Positions 8,766-18,110 of a stretch of 64,000 nt of DNA are shown here, piece by piece. A program made the translations under genes and the position numbers. Under the pieces are notes generated by a model. It saw nothing but the letters and a program-made list of their open reading frames with translations. It did no database searches and was not told where the DNA came from. The stretch spans positions 35,768 through 99,767 of the forward strand of contig PNON01000003.1 of the NCBI GenBank assembly GCA_013824865.1, given 5' to 3'. This DNA is from Anaerolinea sp. (lineage in GTDB: Bacteria > Chloroflexota > Anaerolineae > Anaerolineales > Anaerolineaceae). Position 1 is the stretch's first letter; each line of letters begins with the position of its first letter.

Positions 8766-11525
8766 TTAGAAAAGTTCTTTAACAAGTGTGGTCAAAGATC
8801 CTTTTTTCATGTGGATGCGTATGATCCTGCGTTTCCTGGCAACCAGTGATTCATAATCACCCAGAGCTTGCGCGCGCTCTAGTGTTCCAAAACTTAGGTC
8901 GCCGTAGTCCAAATCATGCAAGGGTTCCCTTGTGATCTGAATAAAGATCCCAGTATTTGGGCCTCCTTTGTGTAATTGACCGGTGGAATGCAGAAATCGC
9001 GGCCCAAAACCACGAGTTGCTGCCATTCCCGTCTTTTTCTGGATATTGCGGCGCATTTTATCCATAGCTTTAATAATGCTCTTATCATACGGAAGGTAAG
9101 CATTTATGGCTGTATAGTCGCCTGCTTTGCCCATAGCGAGAACATGGTTAACAATTTCCTTCAGTTTCATGTTCTGTCGAATGCCCAAATACTCTGGTGC
9201 ATAAATATTAACCTTATCGTTCTTCCATAGGATCGGCGGCTCATCCAGAACGCCCTTTTGCTGGTATTCCTTGATTTTATTCGCAGTCCTAATTTTATTA
9301 TCTTGCACATCTGGTTGATCGAAGACGTTCACTTTAAGAATCGAGCAGGCGACTGTTGTTGCGAATTCCCAGCGGTAGAATTCCTGAAATATAACCTCCC
9401 GATTACGAAAATTAATGACAACCACCGGCTGTTTTGCCTTTTCAAGTTTCCGGATATGCGTGTCAAATGCTCCGTTTAATCTGAGATAGATTGTCAGTCT
9501 GTCTGAGCAATAATCCCTGGCAGGAAGCGTATATTCCTCCACAACAGGTACAATACCAAATCCTTTCTTTCCGCTGCTCTCAGCTACCAACTGCTCGATC
9601 CAGTTTCCAAAAGGTCTGATTTCTGGGTCAGCCAACAGGCTAAGTTTATTCTTCGCTCCTAGTGCAGCCTGCCCGATGACCGCTCCAAGCACCAATCCCG
9701 GATTCCTCCCCGCAGGTTCCGTCGAAAAACATTGACGAGCCATGCTGCCTGCTTTTTTCAGAATCTTAGATGGGTCAATGCCCAGTAATGCTGCGGGAAC
9801 CAGCCCAAAAGCTGTAAGCGCTGAGAAGCGTCCGCCAACACTCGAGTGTGCGTAGAATACTTTTCGAAATCCGCGCTCTATTGCCAATTTATCCAGGGAT
9901 GTTCCCTGATCCGTGATAGCAACAAAATGCATGCCAGTATCCTCCTTGAAGTTTTTATAACACTTCGCCCAGAAGAAATCCAAAAAGGCATTCACCTCGC
10001 TTGTTCCACCTGATTTTGAGGAAACAATGAACAAGCTTTTTTCTAAATCTTTGCCGCGATATAATGATCGGATCTGGTCAGGATCGGTGGAATCTACCAC
10101 GACGAGGTCCAAGCCTGATGTACTCCCTAAAACCAGTTTGAATACTTCAGGAGCGAGCGAAGATCCTCCCATGCCGAGAATAAAAATGTGTTTATATCCA
10201 CACTGTATGACATCATCTTTGAACGATTTGATCTCATCCACAATTGCCATGGATGTGGATGGCAGATCAAGCCAACCCAAGCGGTTTTTTATTTCCCCCG
10301 CTTCACCAGGATCATCCGTCCACACTTTGGGATCATGAGCGTATATTCGTTCAATCATCCTCGCGTTATCCAATTTCTGGATTTGTTGGGTAACATCCTT
10401 CCCCAGACTGCCAAGCCGCTTGTTCATCCCTCGGCGTTTTATCTCAATGGAACGAATCAGGCTCCGATATGCGTCCGCGAAGATTTGTATCCCTTCTTTT
10501 TCCAATAGGACACCAACATCTTCCAGGGATATTCCCAGTTCTTGCAGGCTCTGAATAGTGCACCGAGCGCCTTCCAGGTTGGTTGTTATCGTTTTCACTG
10601 TTTTGCCATGGTCTAAAAACCTTGTTAAAGTAGCAGGAGGAACAGTATTAACGGTGTCAGGTCCAATCAATTCATCCACATAGACCACATCACTATATTC
10701 AGGGTTCTTGGTTCCAGTACTCGCCCAGAGTGGCCGCTGAACCTGTGCACCTTTTTGTGTCAGTGCTTTAAATCGGCTGGAACTAAACTCCTTTTGAAAT
10801 ACCTCATAAACCAATCGGGTATTCGCTATGGCAGCCTTCCCATACAAATCCTTGATTTTTGCTGATTGTGAAGGCATATCTACCAACATCTTATCAATCT
10901 TGGTATCCACACGGGAGACAAAGAAAGAAGCAACAGAAGCAATGTTCTCGATTGAATTACCATCAGTTAATCGTTTCTCCAGACCAGATAAAAATGCTTC
11001 GACCACCTTGCGGTAACGGGAAAGAGTAAAGATCAATGTTACATTCACATTGATTCCTTCCCTGATAAGCTTCTCGGTGGTAACCAATCCAGCCAATGTG
11101 GCCGGCACCTTGATCATGATATTCGGCCGCTGGTATTTCCGCCAAATTTCACGCGCTTCAGAGAGCATCTTCTTGGAATTGCCTGCATGCATAGGATTGA
11201 CCTCTATGCTGACATACCCATCTTTTCGATTGGATGCCTGATAGAGGGGCATGAATGAATCAGCTGCGCTTAGAATATCCTCTCTAGCCAGTTGATTGTA
11301 AATCTCTTCTGATGAAAAACCCGCGATAGCCATTGAAAGGATTGCGTCATCATAATCCTCTGTTTTACTGATGGCTGTATTGAAGATGCTTGGATTTGAG
11401 GTAACACCATAAATCAGCCCATCTTTGATCATTCTGTCTAGAGAACCATCGGCCAAGATGGAGCGTTGAATACTGTCAAACCAAACGGATTGTCCGATAT
11501 TATTTAACTTTTTACAATTATTCAT
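8766..11525 (-). CDS. Bifunctional transaldolase / glucose-6-phosphate isomerase
   Basis: A fused enzyme of the non-oxidative pentose phosphate pathway and upper glycolysis, 919 residues. Residues 1 to about 360 are a transaldolase: VWFDSIQRSILADG, GVTSNPSIFN, and the Schiff-base lysine in NIMIKVPAT. From about residue 380 to the end it is a phosphoglucose isomerase, with GMGGSSLAPEV and FSALTAFG motifs. I start it at 11525 (M-N-N-C-K-K), giving an 8-base overlap with the rpiB stop; an ATG 24 bases further upstream is less family-like. Upstream of it on the same strand are rpiB and tkt, so the block covers the whole non-oxidative branch. Confidence 0.93.
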   Translation of the reverse strand: MNNCKKLNNIGQSVWFDSIQRSILADGSLDRMIKDGLIYGVTSNPSIFNTAISKTEDYDDAILSMAIAGFSSEEIYNQLAREDILSAADSFMPLYQASNRKDGYVSIEVNPMHAGNSKKMLSEAREIWRKYQRPNIMIKVPATLAGLVTTEKLIREGINVNVTLIFTLSRYRKVVEAFLSGLEKRLTDGNSIENIASVASFFVSRVDTKIDKMLVDMPSQSAKIKDLYGKAAIANTRLVYEVFQKEFSSSRFKALTQKGAQVQRPLWASTGTKNPEYSDVVYVDELIGPDTVNTVPPATLTRFLDHGKTVKTITTNLEGARCTIQSLQELGISLEDVGVLLEKEGIQIFADAYRSLIRSIEIKRRGMNKRLGSLGKDVTQQIQKLDNARMIERIYAHDPKVWTDDPGEAGEIKNRLGWLDLPSTSMAIVDEIKSFKDDVIQCGYKHIFILGMGGSSLAPEVFKLVLGSTSGLDLVVVDSTDPDQIRSLYRGKDLEKSLFIVSSKSGGTSEVNAFLDFFWAKCYKNFKEDTGMHFVAITDQGTSLDKLAIERGFRKVFYAHSSVGGRFSALTAFGLVPAALLGIDPSKILKKAGSMARQCFSTEPAGRNPGLVLGAVIGQAALGAKNKLSLLADPEIRPFGNWIEQLVAESSGKKGFGIVPVVEEYTLPARDYCSDRLTIYLRLNGAFDTHIRKLEKAKQPVVVINFRNREVIFQEFYRWEFATTVACSILKVNVFDQPDVQDNKIRTANKIKEYQQKGVLDEPPILWKNDKVNIYAPEYLGIRQNMKLKEIVNHVLAMGKAGDYTAINAYLPYDKSIIKAMDKMRRNIQKKTGMAATRGFGPRFLHSTGQLHKGGPNTGIFIQITREPLHDLDYGDLSFGTLERAQALGDYESLVARKRRIIRIHMKKGSLTTLVKELF

Positions 11526-11979
11526 GCGAGCTGCTTCTCTTTGCCTCAATCGCCTTTATTTTGTTGAACCTGCGGATAAATCTTTCATCCTCAATAAATT
11601 CTGCATTCAGGAAAGCAACAACGATTTCCATGGCTGGCTCGGGACCGATTACCCTGCCTCCCAGGCAAAGCACATTCATGCCATCATGCTCGACGCCCTG
11701 ATGGGCGGAATAGGTATCATGGCAAATGGCAGCGTATACACCAGTCATCTTATTGGCAGTAATGCACACCCCCACCCCGGAACCACATATCAGTATGCCC
11801 CGTTCAGCAGATTTTGAACTGATTGCTGCGCCTACTTTTTCCGCGTAATCGGGATAATCTACTTTCTCATCCCCATAAACACCAACATCCAAAATCTCAT
11901 GTCCGAGTGATTGGACAGCGTCAACAACATATTTTTTCAAGATTAAACCCGCATGATCTGTACCTATGGCTACGCGCAT
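11518..11979 (-). CDS. rpiB: Ribose-5-phosphate isomerase B
   Basis: Interconverts ribose-5-phosphate and ribulose-5-phosphate. The 153-residue product matches the RpiB/LacAB family: GTDHAGLILKK at the N-terminus, the active-site cysteine in GILICGSGVGV, and the CHDTYSAH and LGGRVIGP segments. It lies between tkt and the fused tal-pgi gene with a 12-base gap and an 8-base overlap respectively. Confidence 0.95.
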   Translation of the reverse strand: MRVAIGTDHAGLILKKYVVDAVQSLGHEILDVGVYGDEKVDYPDYAEKVGAAISSKSAERGILICGSGVGVCITANKMTGVYAAICHDTYSAHQGVEHDGMNVLCLGGRVIGPEPAMEIVVAFLNAEFIEDERFIRRFNKIKAIEAKRSSSHE

Positions 11980-11991
11980 ATTATCACCCTA

Positions 11992-14001
11992 TTATTTATT
12001 CAACAATTGTTTAGCTCGAAAGAGTACATTTTCCACCGTGAAGCCATAATGTAAAAACAAATCTTTCGCCGGGGCAGAAGCGCCAAAGCAGTCAATCCCA
12101 ATCACTTCACCCAAAGTACCTGTCCATTCCAGCCACCCCTGCGTACTCCCTGCCTCGACTGCCAAACGTTTACTGACATTCCGTGGTAATACTGCTTCTC
12201 GATATTCCTTTGGTTGCAGACGAAAGATTTCCCAGCTTGGGAAAGATACCAGGCGAACGTTGAAACCATCCAAAGCTAATTTATCACCCGCAGCAGCGAT
12301 CAATGCCACTTCTGATCCACTCGCCATCAGAATGATATCCGGTTGGCCTTTACCCAGGTCTGCAAGGATATATGCACCTTTTTGTAACCCTGAGGCTGAT
12401 GCGTAAATCTGCCGGTCTAGCGTAGGAACCGCCTGCCTTGAAAATAACAGCGCATTTGGGCATTTCCGGTTGCCTAGTGTATATTTCCAAGCTTCCACCA
12501 CTTCATTTGCGTCTGCAGGCCGTATGACAGTCAGGTTTGGAATTAGCCTAAGCGATGCAAGCTGTTCGACTGGCTGATGCGTGGGGCCGTCTTCTCCCAA
12601 CCCGATGCTGTCATGGGTGAAAATCCAAATGCTCGGCAAGTGTGATAGCCCAGAAATTCTTACCGCAGGACGCATATAATCCGAGAAAACCAGGAATGTG
12701 GCGCCATAAGGAATTACGCCACCATGGTAGGCCATGCCATTCACAATTGCACCCATGCCATGCTCGCGCACACCAAAATGAAAGTTCCTGCCACCGGGAT
12801 TGATAGCCTGATATGCAGCAGAATCCTTAATCCATGTGTTCGTGGAGGGGGTCAGGTCAGCAGATCCGCCTACCAATTCGGGAATGTTTTTCGCCAGTGC
12901 ATTAATCACCTGTCCAGAGGATGCGCGCGTAGCCATCCCCTTGGGATCAGGTATAAAGACGGGTAAACCTGTCTGCCAGTTCTCTGGTAATTCCCCATCA
13001 ATTTGCCTTTTAAGCTGCTGTCCTAAATCCGGATAGGCTTTTGAGTACTCATTAAATACATTTTCCCACTGGGCTTCTGCAGCTTGCCCTGAAGTAATGG
13101 CTTTTCTAAAAAAACCAAGCACATCCGCAGGGATATGAAACCTTGGCTCAGTCGGCCAGCCAGAATTCAACTTGGCTGCATCGAGTTCTGCATCTCCTGG
13201 CGGTTCCCCGTGTGCTTTGGCTGTATCCTGCCGGGTGGGTAAACCATACCCGATATGCGTACGGCAGATGATCAAGCTGGGACGGGGATCTTGTTTTGCT
13301 TCGTGGATGGCTCTATCAATATCATCGACATCATTCCCATCTGCGACATGTAATACCTGCCACCCATAAGCTGCAAATCGAGCGCCACGATCCTCTGTAA
13401 ATGCAATTTCTGTGGATCCGTCAATGCTGATACGGTTGTCATCATATAGATAGATCAATTTTCCCAACTTCAAATGCCCGGCAAGCGAAGCCGCCTCTGA
13501 AGAAACGCCTTCCATCAAATCGCCATCCGTCACGATGGCATACACATAATGATCGATCAGGTTGAAATCTGCCCGGTTAAACTGGGCAGCCAGAAAAGAT
13601 TCCGCAATCGCCATTCCCACCCCATTAGACAGCCCTTGTCCAAGCGGACCAGTCGTAGTTTCCACGCCTGGCGTCAGTCCATATTCTGGGTGACCGGGGG
13701 TTAGGGATCCGAGCTGTCTAAACCTTTTTAGCTCATCCAAAGTAAGATCGTACCCTGTAATGTGTAAGAGGGCGTACAGGAGCATCGAGCCATGTCCGCC
13801 TGAGAGGATAAAACGGTCACGGTCGAACCATTTGGGGTTGGTCGGATTGTGCCTCAAATGCCTGGTCCAGATGGTATATGCCATAGCGGCTGTGCCCATC
13901 GGCAAGCCGGGGTGGCCTGAATTTGCTTTTTGCACTCCATCCACAGCTAAAAATCGGAGCGCGAGAATAGCTTGATTTTGTAATTCTTGATCGATTGTCA
14001 T
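11992..14001 (-). CDS. tkt: Transketolase
   Basis: Thiamine-diphosphate enzyme of the pentose phosphate pathway, 669 residues, full length. Visible are the [11 protein letters not shown] and [12 protein letters not shown] motifs of the N-terminal domain, the TDGDLMEG thiamine/metal-binding motif near residue 155, and [14 protein letters not shown] in the pyrimidine domain. It is the first gene of the minus-strand tkt-rpiB-tal/pgi run. The upstream side carries a terminator that isolates it from the HMA gene. Confidence 0.96.
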   Translation of the reverse strand: MTIDQELQNQAILALRFLAVDGVQKANSGHPGLPMGTAAMAYTIWTRHLRHNPTNPKWFDRDRFILSGGHGSMLLYALLHITGYDLTLDELKRFRQLGSLTPGHPEYGLTPGVETTTGPLGQGLSNGVGMAIAESFLAAQFNRADFNLIDHYVYAIVTDGDLMEGVSSEAASLAGHLKLGKLIYLYDDNRISIDGSTEIAFTEDRGARFAAYGWQVLHVADGNDVDDIDRAIHEAKQDPRPSLIICRTHIGYGLPTRQDTAKAHGEPPGDAELDAAKLNSGWPTEPRFHIPADVLGFFRKAITSGQAAEAQWENVFNEYSKAYPDLGQQLKRQIDGELPENWQTGLPVFIPDPKGMATRASSGQVINALAKNIPELVGGSADLTPSTNTWIKDSAAYQAINPGGRNFHFGVREHGMGAIVNGMAYHGGVIPYGATFLVFSDYMRPAVRISGLSHLPSIWIFTHDSIGLGEDGPTHQPVEQLASLRLIPNLTVIRPADANEVVEAWKYTLGNRKCPNALLFSRQAVPTLDRQIYASASGLQKGAYILADLGKGQPDIILMASGSEVALIAAAGDKLALDGFNVRLVSFPSWEIFRLQPKEYREAVLPRNVSKRLAVEAGSTQGWLEWTGTLGEVIGIDCFGASAPAKDLFLHYGFTVENVLFRAKQLLNK

Positions 14002-14060
14002 GATGCTCCAGATAGCGTTGTGTAACTAATTTTCACTAAATTATAGCCCAAATAATAAAA

Positions 14061-14078
14061 ATGAGCCTTTTGGCTCAT
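14061..14078 (-). terminator. Terminator after the HMA gene
   Basis: ATGAGCC (14061-14067) pairs with GGCTCAT (14072-14078) around TTTT. Read on the minus strand it is followed by TTTTATTATT, a standard intrinsic terminator just past the intended end of the HMA-domain gene. Confidence 0.75.
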
Positions 14079-14089
14079 CTGTGAATGGA

Positions 14090-14295
14090 TTATTGAGTTG
14101 GCGGGTAATTGATATCTGCTAACACACTTTTTATTTTTCTGCGCTCGCAGGTGTTTGAAATGTAACCGTTATTTCCTTCGTATCCTTGTCACCATCAACG
14201 GATGTTACTCCTTCGAGTTCGCTAAGATCGGTTTTGATGGTATGAACACAATGGTTACAGGATATATTGGCTATGTGATATGTGGCTTTTTCCAT
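14090..14295 (-). pseudogene. HMA-domain metallochaperone (CopZ-like), frameshifted near its C-terminus
   Basis: Starts at ATG 14295 behind an AAGGAAA ribosome site. The first 54 residues read as a heavy-metal-associated domain with the metal-binding pair in ISCNHC (Cys 13 and 16), then stop at TAA (14133-14131). One extra A in the preceding run of five A's would continue in frame through I-K-S-V-L-A-D-I-N-Y-P-P-T-Q to a TAA at 14092-14090, the usual end of this roughly 68-residue family. So the final helix/strand is lost by a single-base frameshift in a homopolymer; slippage, real mutation and sequencing error are all possible. Such proteins carry Cu(I) or Zn(II). Confidence 0.7.
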
Positions 14296-14309
14296 AGGAT
14301 TTCCTTTCT

Positions 14310-14360
14310 TTTACAATAATTCTAACAAATATGCACGAAAATTATTGTAAAATGATTATA
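14310..14360 (-). promoter_or_regulatory. Promoter and 12-bp inverted repeat upstream of the HMA gene
   Basis: TTTACAATAATT (14310-14321) and its perfect reverse complement AATTATTGTAAA (14340-14351) are 18 bases apart. On the minus strand a TATAAT -10 box sits at 14360-14355, placing the repeat over and just after the expected transcription start, a typical place for a metal-responsive repressor. The -35 box is weak. The regulator is not in the window. Confidence 0.5.
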
Positions 14361-14430
14361 CGCGTTCCTTCATCCATTCTTGACCTCTACCACCAAGCAA
14401 TCTAAACTATCCAATGGATTATGAATCAGT

Positions 14431-15180
14431 ATGCAAAATCAGACCATAACAAATAAACCTCTTAGTGGCAAGAATATTCTGATCACGGGTGCAGCGCGAC
14501 GGGTGGGAAAGATCCTTGCCCTTGCTGCCGCCAGATCAGGCGCGAACCTTATCATCCACCACAATAATTCACCAAGGTTTGCAATAGATACACGAGAGGA
14601 AATATTAGCTCTGGGATGCAAGGTCAATATTGTTAAAGCAGATCTTTCAGACCCCAATCAAGCTATGGAATTATTGGATAAAGCGAGTATCTTTGGCAGG
14701 ATAGACACCCTGGTGAATAATGCGGCTATTTTCGAGCCAGTGAATATATTTACCACCACGCCTGAAGACTGGCAACGGCACTTAAATATTAATCTAACCG
14801 CTCCATTTCTTCTTTCACAATCGCTGGCAAGACAAACACCTTCCGATGGCATGGCAAGGATAATAAATATTTTAGATTGGAGGGCCCTCAGACCGGGAGT
14901 GGATCATTTTCCATACACAATTTCAAAAGCTGCCCTGGCAGCCATGACACAATCACTCGCTTTATCTCTTGCCCCAAATATCATCGTTAATGCTTTAGCA
15001 CTTGGCGCCATACTTCCCCCATCAGATCAGCCTGGTCAACCAGATATTATCCGCAACGTGCCAGCCAGGCGCTGGTCAACCCCAGAGGAATTAAGCGCTG
15101 CTTTCCTCTTTCTTCTTACCGGCCCTGAATATATCACTGGTGAGATCATCCATTTGGATGGTGGCCGACACCTTGTCTAA
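14431..15180 (+). CDS. SDR-family reductase, pteridine/dihydrofolate reductase-like
   Basis: An NAD(P)H-dependent short-chain reductase of 249 residues. It has the TGAARRVG cofactor loop (TGxxxRxG, as in PTR1/FolM, rather than the common TGxxxGxG), NNAA in the middle, and the catalytic Tyr-Lys pair in FPYTISKAAL. The residue normally Ser in the SDR triad is Asp here (IINILDWRAL), again as in PTR1 and FolM. It is 11 bases upstream of folB and folK, which strongly suggests reduction of dihydropterin or dihydrofolate. It ends with the usual G-G-x-H-L SDR tail. Confidence 0.8.
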   Translation: MQNQTITNKPLSGKNILITGAARRVGKILALAAARSGANLIIHHNNSPRFAIDTREEILALGCKVNIVKADLSDPNQAMELLDKASIFGRIDTLVNNAAIFEPVNIFTTTPEDWQRHLNINLTAPFLLSQSLARQTPSDGMARIINILDWRALRPGVDHFPYTISKAALAAMTQSLALSLAPNIIVNALALGAILPPSDQPGQPDIIRNVPARRWSTPEELSAAFLFLLTGPEYITGEIIHLDGGRHLV

Positions 15181-15191
15181 TAGGAGCATAC

Positions 15192-15545
15192 ATGGATCAG
15201 ATCATCATTAAAGATATCCTGGCACGTGGAATCATCGGGATAAACGACACGGAACGGGTCAATCCGCAAGATATTTTGATCAATCTTATCATCTCTACTG
15301 ATATTACCAAAGCTGGTGAAACGGATGATATTGAGTGCTGCGTCAATTACAAAACTGTTATCAAGAAGGTGCTTGACCTGGCAGAAACTGCGAATAGATT
15401 GACAGTTGAAGCCCTGGCAAGCGATATTGCTTCCCTTGTTTTGGCAATTCCCCTAGTGAAAGGAGTGCGGGTGCGGGTGGAAAAACCGGGTGCTGTGCGC
15501 TTTGCTGGCTCTGTTGGAGTGGAAATCGAGCGGTGGAAAACTTAA
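15192..15545 (+). CDS. folB: Dihydroneopterin aldolase
   Basis: Converts 7,8-dihydroneopterin to 6-hydroxymethyl-dihydropterin in folate synthesis. 117 residues, family length. The N-terminal IIIKDILARGIIGINDTERVNPQ pattern, the VNYKTVIKKV motif and the VRVEKPGAVRFAG C-terminal region are diagnostic. The 3' end overlaps folK by 13 bases. Confidence 0.93.
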   Translation: MDQIIIKDILARGIIGINDTERVNPQDILINLIISTDITKAGETDDIECCVNYKTVIKKVLDLAETANRLTVEALASDIASLVLAIPLVKGVRVRVEKPGAVRFAGSVGVEIERWKT

Positions 15546-16009
15546 AACAACATACTGTTATCCTGCTCATCGGATCCAATATTGATCCGTATTACCATCT
15601 GCCTCGAATCCTTGCAGATATCAGCCAGCAATTCACGATCACCGCTCAGTCGGTCATCTATGAAACGCTACCAGTAGGTGAAACGGGATCAAATTTCTTG
15701 AATATTGCCATCTCCATTATTACAACCCTTGATATTCACTCGCTTAAAAACAATGCGTTACAAAATATTGAAATACGCCATGGTCGTAAACGTTCGGCTG
15801 ATAAATATGCACCCCGCACCGCGGATATTGACATCATTGCTTTTGATGATAAGGTGCTCGAAAGCAACCTGTGGCAAATAGCATTCATAGCGGTTCCAGT
15901 TTCTGATATTGCACCAGAATTGCTCAATGCAAATACTGGTGAGCTCTTGAAGGAGCGAGCAGAGCAATTAAAAGAAACAAGCTGGATAGTTGCCCATCCA
16001 GCTCTTTGA
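15533..16009 (+). CDS. folK: 6-hydroxymethyl-dihydropterin diphosphokinase
   Basis: Transfers pyrophosphate from ATP to 6-hydroxymethyl-dihydropterin. 158 residues. Visible are LIGSNIDPYYHLPRI at the N-terminus, the VGETGSNFLNIAISI segment, and the ATP/Mg-binding APRTADIDIIAFDD signature with its two aspartates. Translationally coupled to folB by overlap and convergent with folE. Confidence 0.93.
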   Translation: MENLKQHTVILLIGSNIDPYYHLPRILADISQQFTITAQSVIYETLPVGETGSNFLNIAISIITTLDIHSLKNNALQNIEIRHGRKRSADKYAPRTADIDIIAFDDKVLESNLWQIAFIAVPVSDIAPELLNANTGELLKERAEQLKETSWIVAHPAL

Positions 16010-16022
16010 AAATATCACTCAC

Positions 16023-16658
16023 TTAGATATGCAGAGGTTCCGCTGCCCTGGAGATATTATCCAGGAACTCCATACGGGTTGCCATATTATTTCTAAAATA
16101 CCCATGTACCGCGGAAGTAGTCATCCGTGCATCCGTCTTTTTTACTCCTCGCATCATTGAGCAAAGGTGCAACGCTTCGATAACCACCGCTACCCCTTTG
16201 GGATGTAATAGCTCATTTAAGAAATCTGCCACCTGACTTGTCATACGCTCTTGAACTTGCAGCCGCTTCGCAAACATATCCACAACCCGCGGAATCTTGG
16301 ATAAACCGATGACTTTACCATCCGGCACATATGCCACATGCGCACGTCCGATAAATGGCAGCATATGATGCTCGCACATGCTGTAGAACTCTATATCCCG
16401 TACAATCACCATCTGATCATATTGAACATCAAATATGGCATCATTGACCATGGCTACTGGGTCCACCCGATAACCAGCCAATAGCTCTTCGTACATCCGC
16501 GATACTCTCTCCGGAGTCTTTTTCAAACCATCACGCACAGGGTCTTCACCGACAGCTTCTATAATGGATGTTATTGCTGCCTGCAATGCCTCAAAGTTCA
16601 TCTCTTTGCCTGAGATGAGTTGAGCTGCCCGATATACACTTTCATTATCTCCAAACAT
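16023..16658 (-). CDS. folE: GTP cyclohydrolase I
   Basis: First step of pterin synthesis: GTP to dihydroneopterin triphosphate. Zinc ligands are seen in [10 protein letters not shown] and in LCSMMRGV; the [23 protein letters not shown] segment is canonical. Of three in-frame methionines I chose 16658, which has GAGGA a few bases upstream, giving 211 residues; longer starts at 16673 and 16694 have no ribosome site. It faces the SDR-folB-folK group, so the locus supplies most of the pterin branch. Confidence 0.95.
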   Translation of the reverse strand: MFGDNESVYRAAQLISGKEMNFEALQAAITSIIEAVGEDPVRDGLKKTPERVSRMYEELLAGYRVDPVAMVNDAIFDVQYDQMVIVRDIEFYSMCEHHMLPFIGRAHVAYVPDGKVIGLSKIPRVVDMFAKRLQVQERMTSQVADFLNELLHPKGVAVVIEALHLCSMMRGVKKTDARMTTSAVHGYFRNNMATRMEFLDNISRAAEPLHI

Positions 16659-16678
16659 GCATTCCTCATTCATTAAGT

Positions 16679-16705
16679 CGGGGCGGAAAAACAATATCCG
16701 CCCCG
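16679..16705 (-). promoter_or_regulatory. GC-rich hairpin between hpf and folE
   Basis: CGGGGCGG (16679-16686) pairs with CCGCCCCG (16698-16705) around an 11-base A/T-rich loop. There is no T tract on the folE side, so it looks more like an mRNA-stabilising or processing hairpin, or a weak terminator for hpf, than a classical terminator. Confidence 0.5.
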
Positions 16706-16738
16706 GTTATTTACTCATGATGTATATCCTGAAATCAA

Positions 16739-17302
16739 TTATCCTATATCTGGCATTATTAAGCCATAAGAGCCATCCCGGCGATGATAAAGAACATTCA
16801 GACTATTCGTGGCGACATTATAAAATACAAAGAAGTCCTCGTGCCCGAGCAAGTTCATCTGTTCAATGGCCTCCAGTTCGTCCATAGGCACCATTTTGAA
16901 TATCTTTCTGCGCATGATTATACTATTCGCAACTGGTTCCTGGGCTTCAGCAGGTATTTCAGTTACTTCCGCTACACTGCGACCGTCTCCACGGCCTTTA
17001 TAGTGCTTCCCCTTGTATCTTTCGATCTGGCGCTGCATTTTTTCAATAGCGGCATCGTAAGCTGCAAATATATCATCTGATCTTTCTTCAGTGCGTAGGA
17101 TGTACCCTTTCCCACGGATTGTGATCTGCGCCACTTGCCGGTCTGACACACTGCGGGCAGATTTAACGTATGCCAAGTCCACCTTAACATCATCCATATT
17201 GGTCAACATCCGGTCAAATTTTACTGCTTTCTTGCTGACATACTCCCTGATACGATCTGAGATTTCCATGTTTTTGCCGAATATTTCTAGTTTTGTAGTC
17301 AT
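16739..17302 (-). CDS. hpf: Ribosome hibernation promoting factor, long form
   Basis: Dimerises 70S ribosomes into inactive 100S particles in stationary phase. 187 residues: an N-terminal HPF/RaiA S30AE domain (about 1-100) and a C-terminal dimerisation domain ending in the family's GHEDFFVFYN...VLYHRRDGSYGLI pattern. The start is 17302 because a GGAGGA site immediately precedes it; the ATG at 17314 overlaps that site. Confidence 0.93.
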   Translation of the reverse strand: MTTKLEIFGKNMEISDRIREYVSKKAVKFDRMLTNMDDVKVDLAYVKSARSVSDRQVAQITIRGKGYILRTEERSDDIFAAYDAAIEKMQRQIERYKGKHYKGRGDGRSVAEVTEIPAEAQEPVANSIIMRRKIFKMVPMDELEAIEQMNLLGHEDFFVFYNVATNSLNVLYHRRDGSYGLIMPDIG

Positions 17303-17357
17303 CGTGTCCTCCATTTGTCGTTACTTTATTATATTAAATACTCTTACGGGGATTAAA

Positions 17358-18092
17358 TCAAGTATATCTATGTACAAGCATCGCCCGCGCTACAGACAAT
17401 CCATAGATACTTGTGGCGCCGGCAGCTTTCAAAGCTCTTGCACTTTCTTCCATCGTTGCTCCGGTGGTGATGATATCATCCACAACAAGCACGGATCTCC
17501 CCTCAACCATATTAGTATCAGCGTGGAATGCGTCCTTGACATTAACCTTTCTATTTTCAGCACTGAGGTCAACCTGCGAAATAGTTTCTCGGCTACGTTT
17601 CAATATCCGGGAATGATAGGGTATCCTGGATTTTAGTGCGATCGGGTACGCTATCATTGCTGCCTGATTATATCCGCGCTCTTTCAGGCGAGCCCTCCCA
17701 AGTGGAACCGGGACGATGAGGTCAATCTTCCATCCCAGCTTTTGAAGAAAGTTGGTACTCTTACTCGCAAGAATCTCTCCAATTCCCAGGTCATTCTTGT
17801 ACTTTAAGGCATGCAGAGCTTCCCTTATTTCCCCCTCATAGCTATACTGCGATCGAATACTGCTGAAACTGGGTGGATTATTACTACACTCATCACACTG
17901 CTCATTCCCCTCAGCTGGAATTCCGCAACAATCGCAAACTAAATCAGGTAATAGGTTAAGTTTGCTTTCGCAATGGTTACACCATCTAACCCCTGGAACA
18001 CCACAGCCGCTGCAAGTCGGTGGAAATAGCCAATCCAGCGCTTCCCAAAATAATTGATAACCAGAATAGGCGTATTGTTCCCGCTGGATCAT
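17358..18092 (-). CDS. comF: ComF-family phosphoribosyltransferase-like protein
   Basis: 244 residues. The N-terminus has paired zinc-binding motifs (CSGCGVPG with WCNHC, then CDCC and QCDEC), followed by a type I phosphoribosyltransferase fold with VLVVDDIITTGATMEESA (about residues 195-212). ComF proteins act in DNA uptake in naturally competent bacteria; the exact reaction is not established. It lies between the Tad operon and hpf on the same strand. Confidence 0.87.
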   Translation of the reverse strand: MIQREQYAYSGYQLFWEALDWLFPPTCSGCGVPGVRWCNHCESKLNLLPDLVCDCCGIPAEGNEQCDECSNNPPSFSSIRSQYSYEGEIREALHALKYKNDLGIGEILASKSTNFLQKLGWKIDLIVPVPLGRARLKERGYNQAAMIAYPIALKSRIPYHSRILKRSRETISQVDLSAENRKVNVKDAFHADTNMVEGRSVLVVDDIITTGATMEESARALKAAGATSIYGLSVARAMLVHRYT

Positions 18093-18110
18093 CTTTCGTG
18101 GATTGTTGAC

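Noticed and set aside
16679..16705. Intrinsic terminator for hpf
   Set aside because: The stem is strong but no T tract follows on the minus strand; kept only as a hairpin of unknown role.
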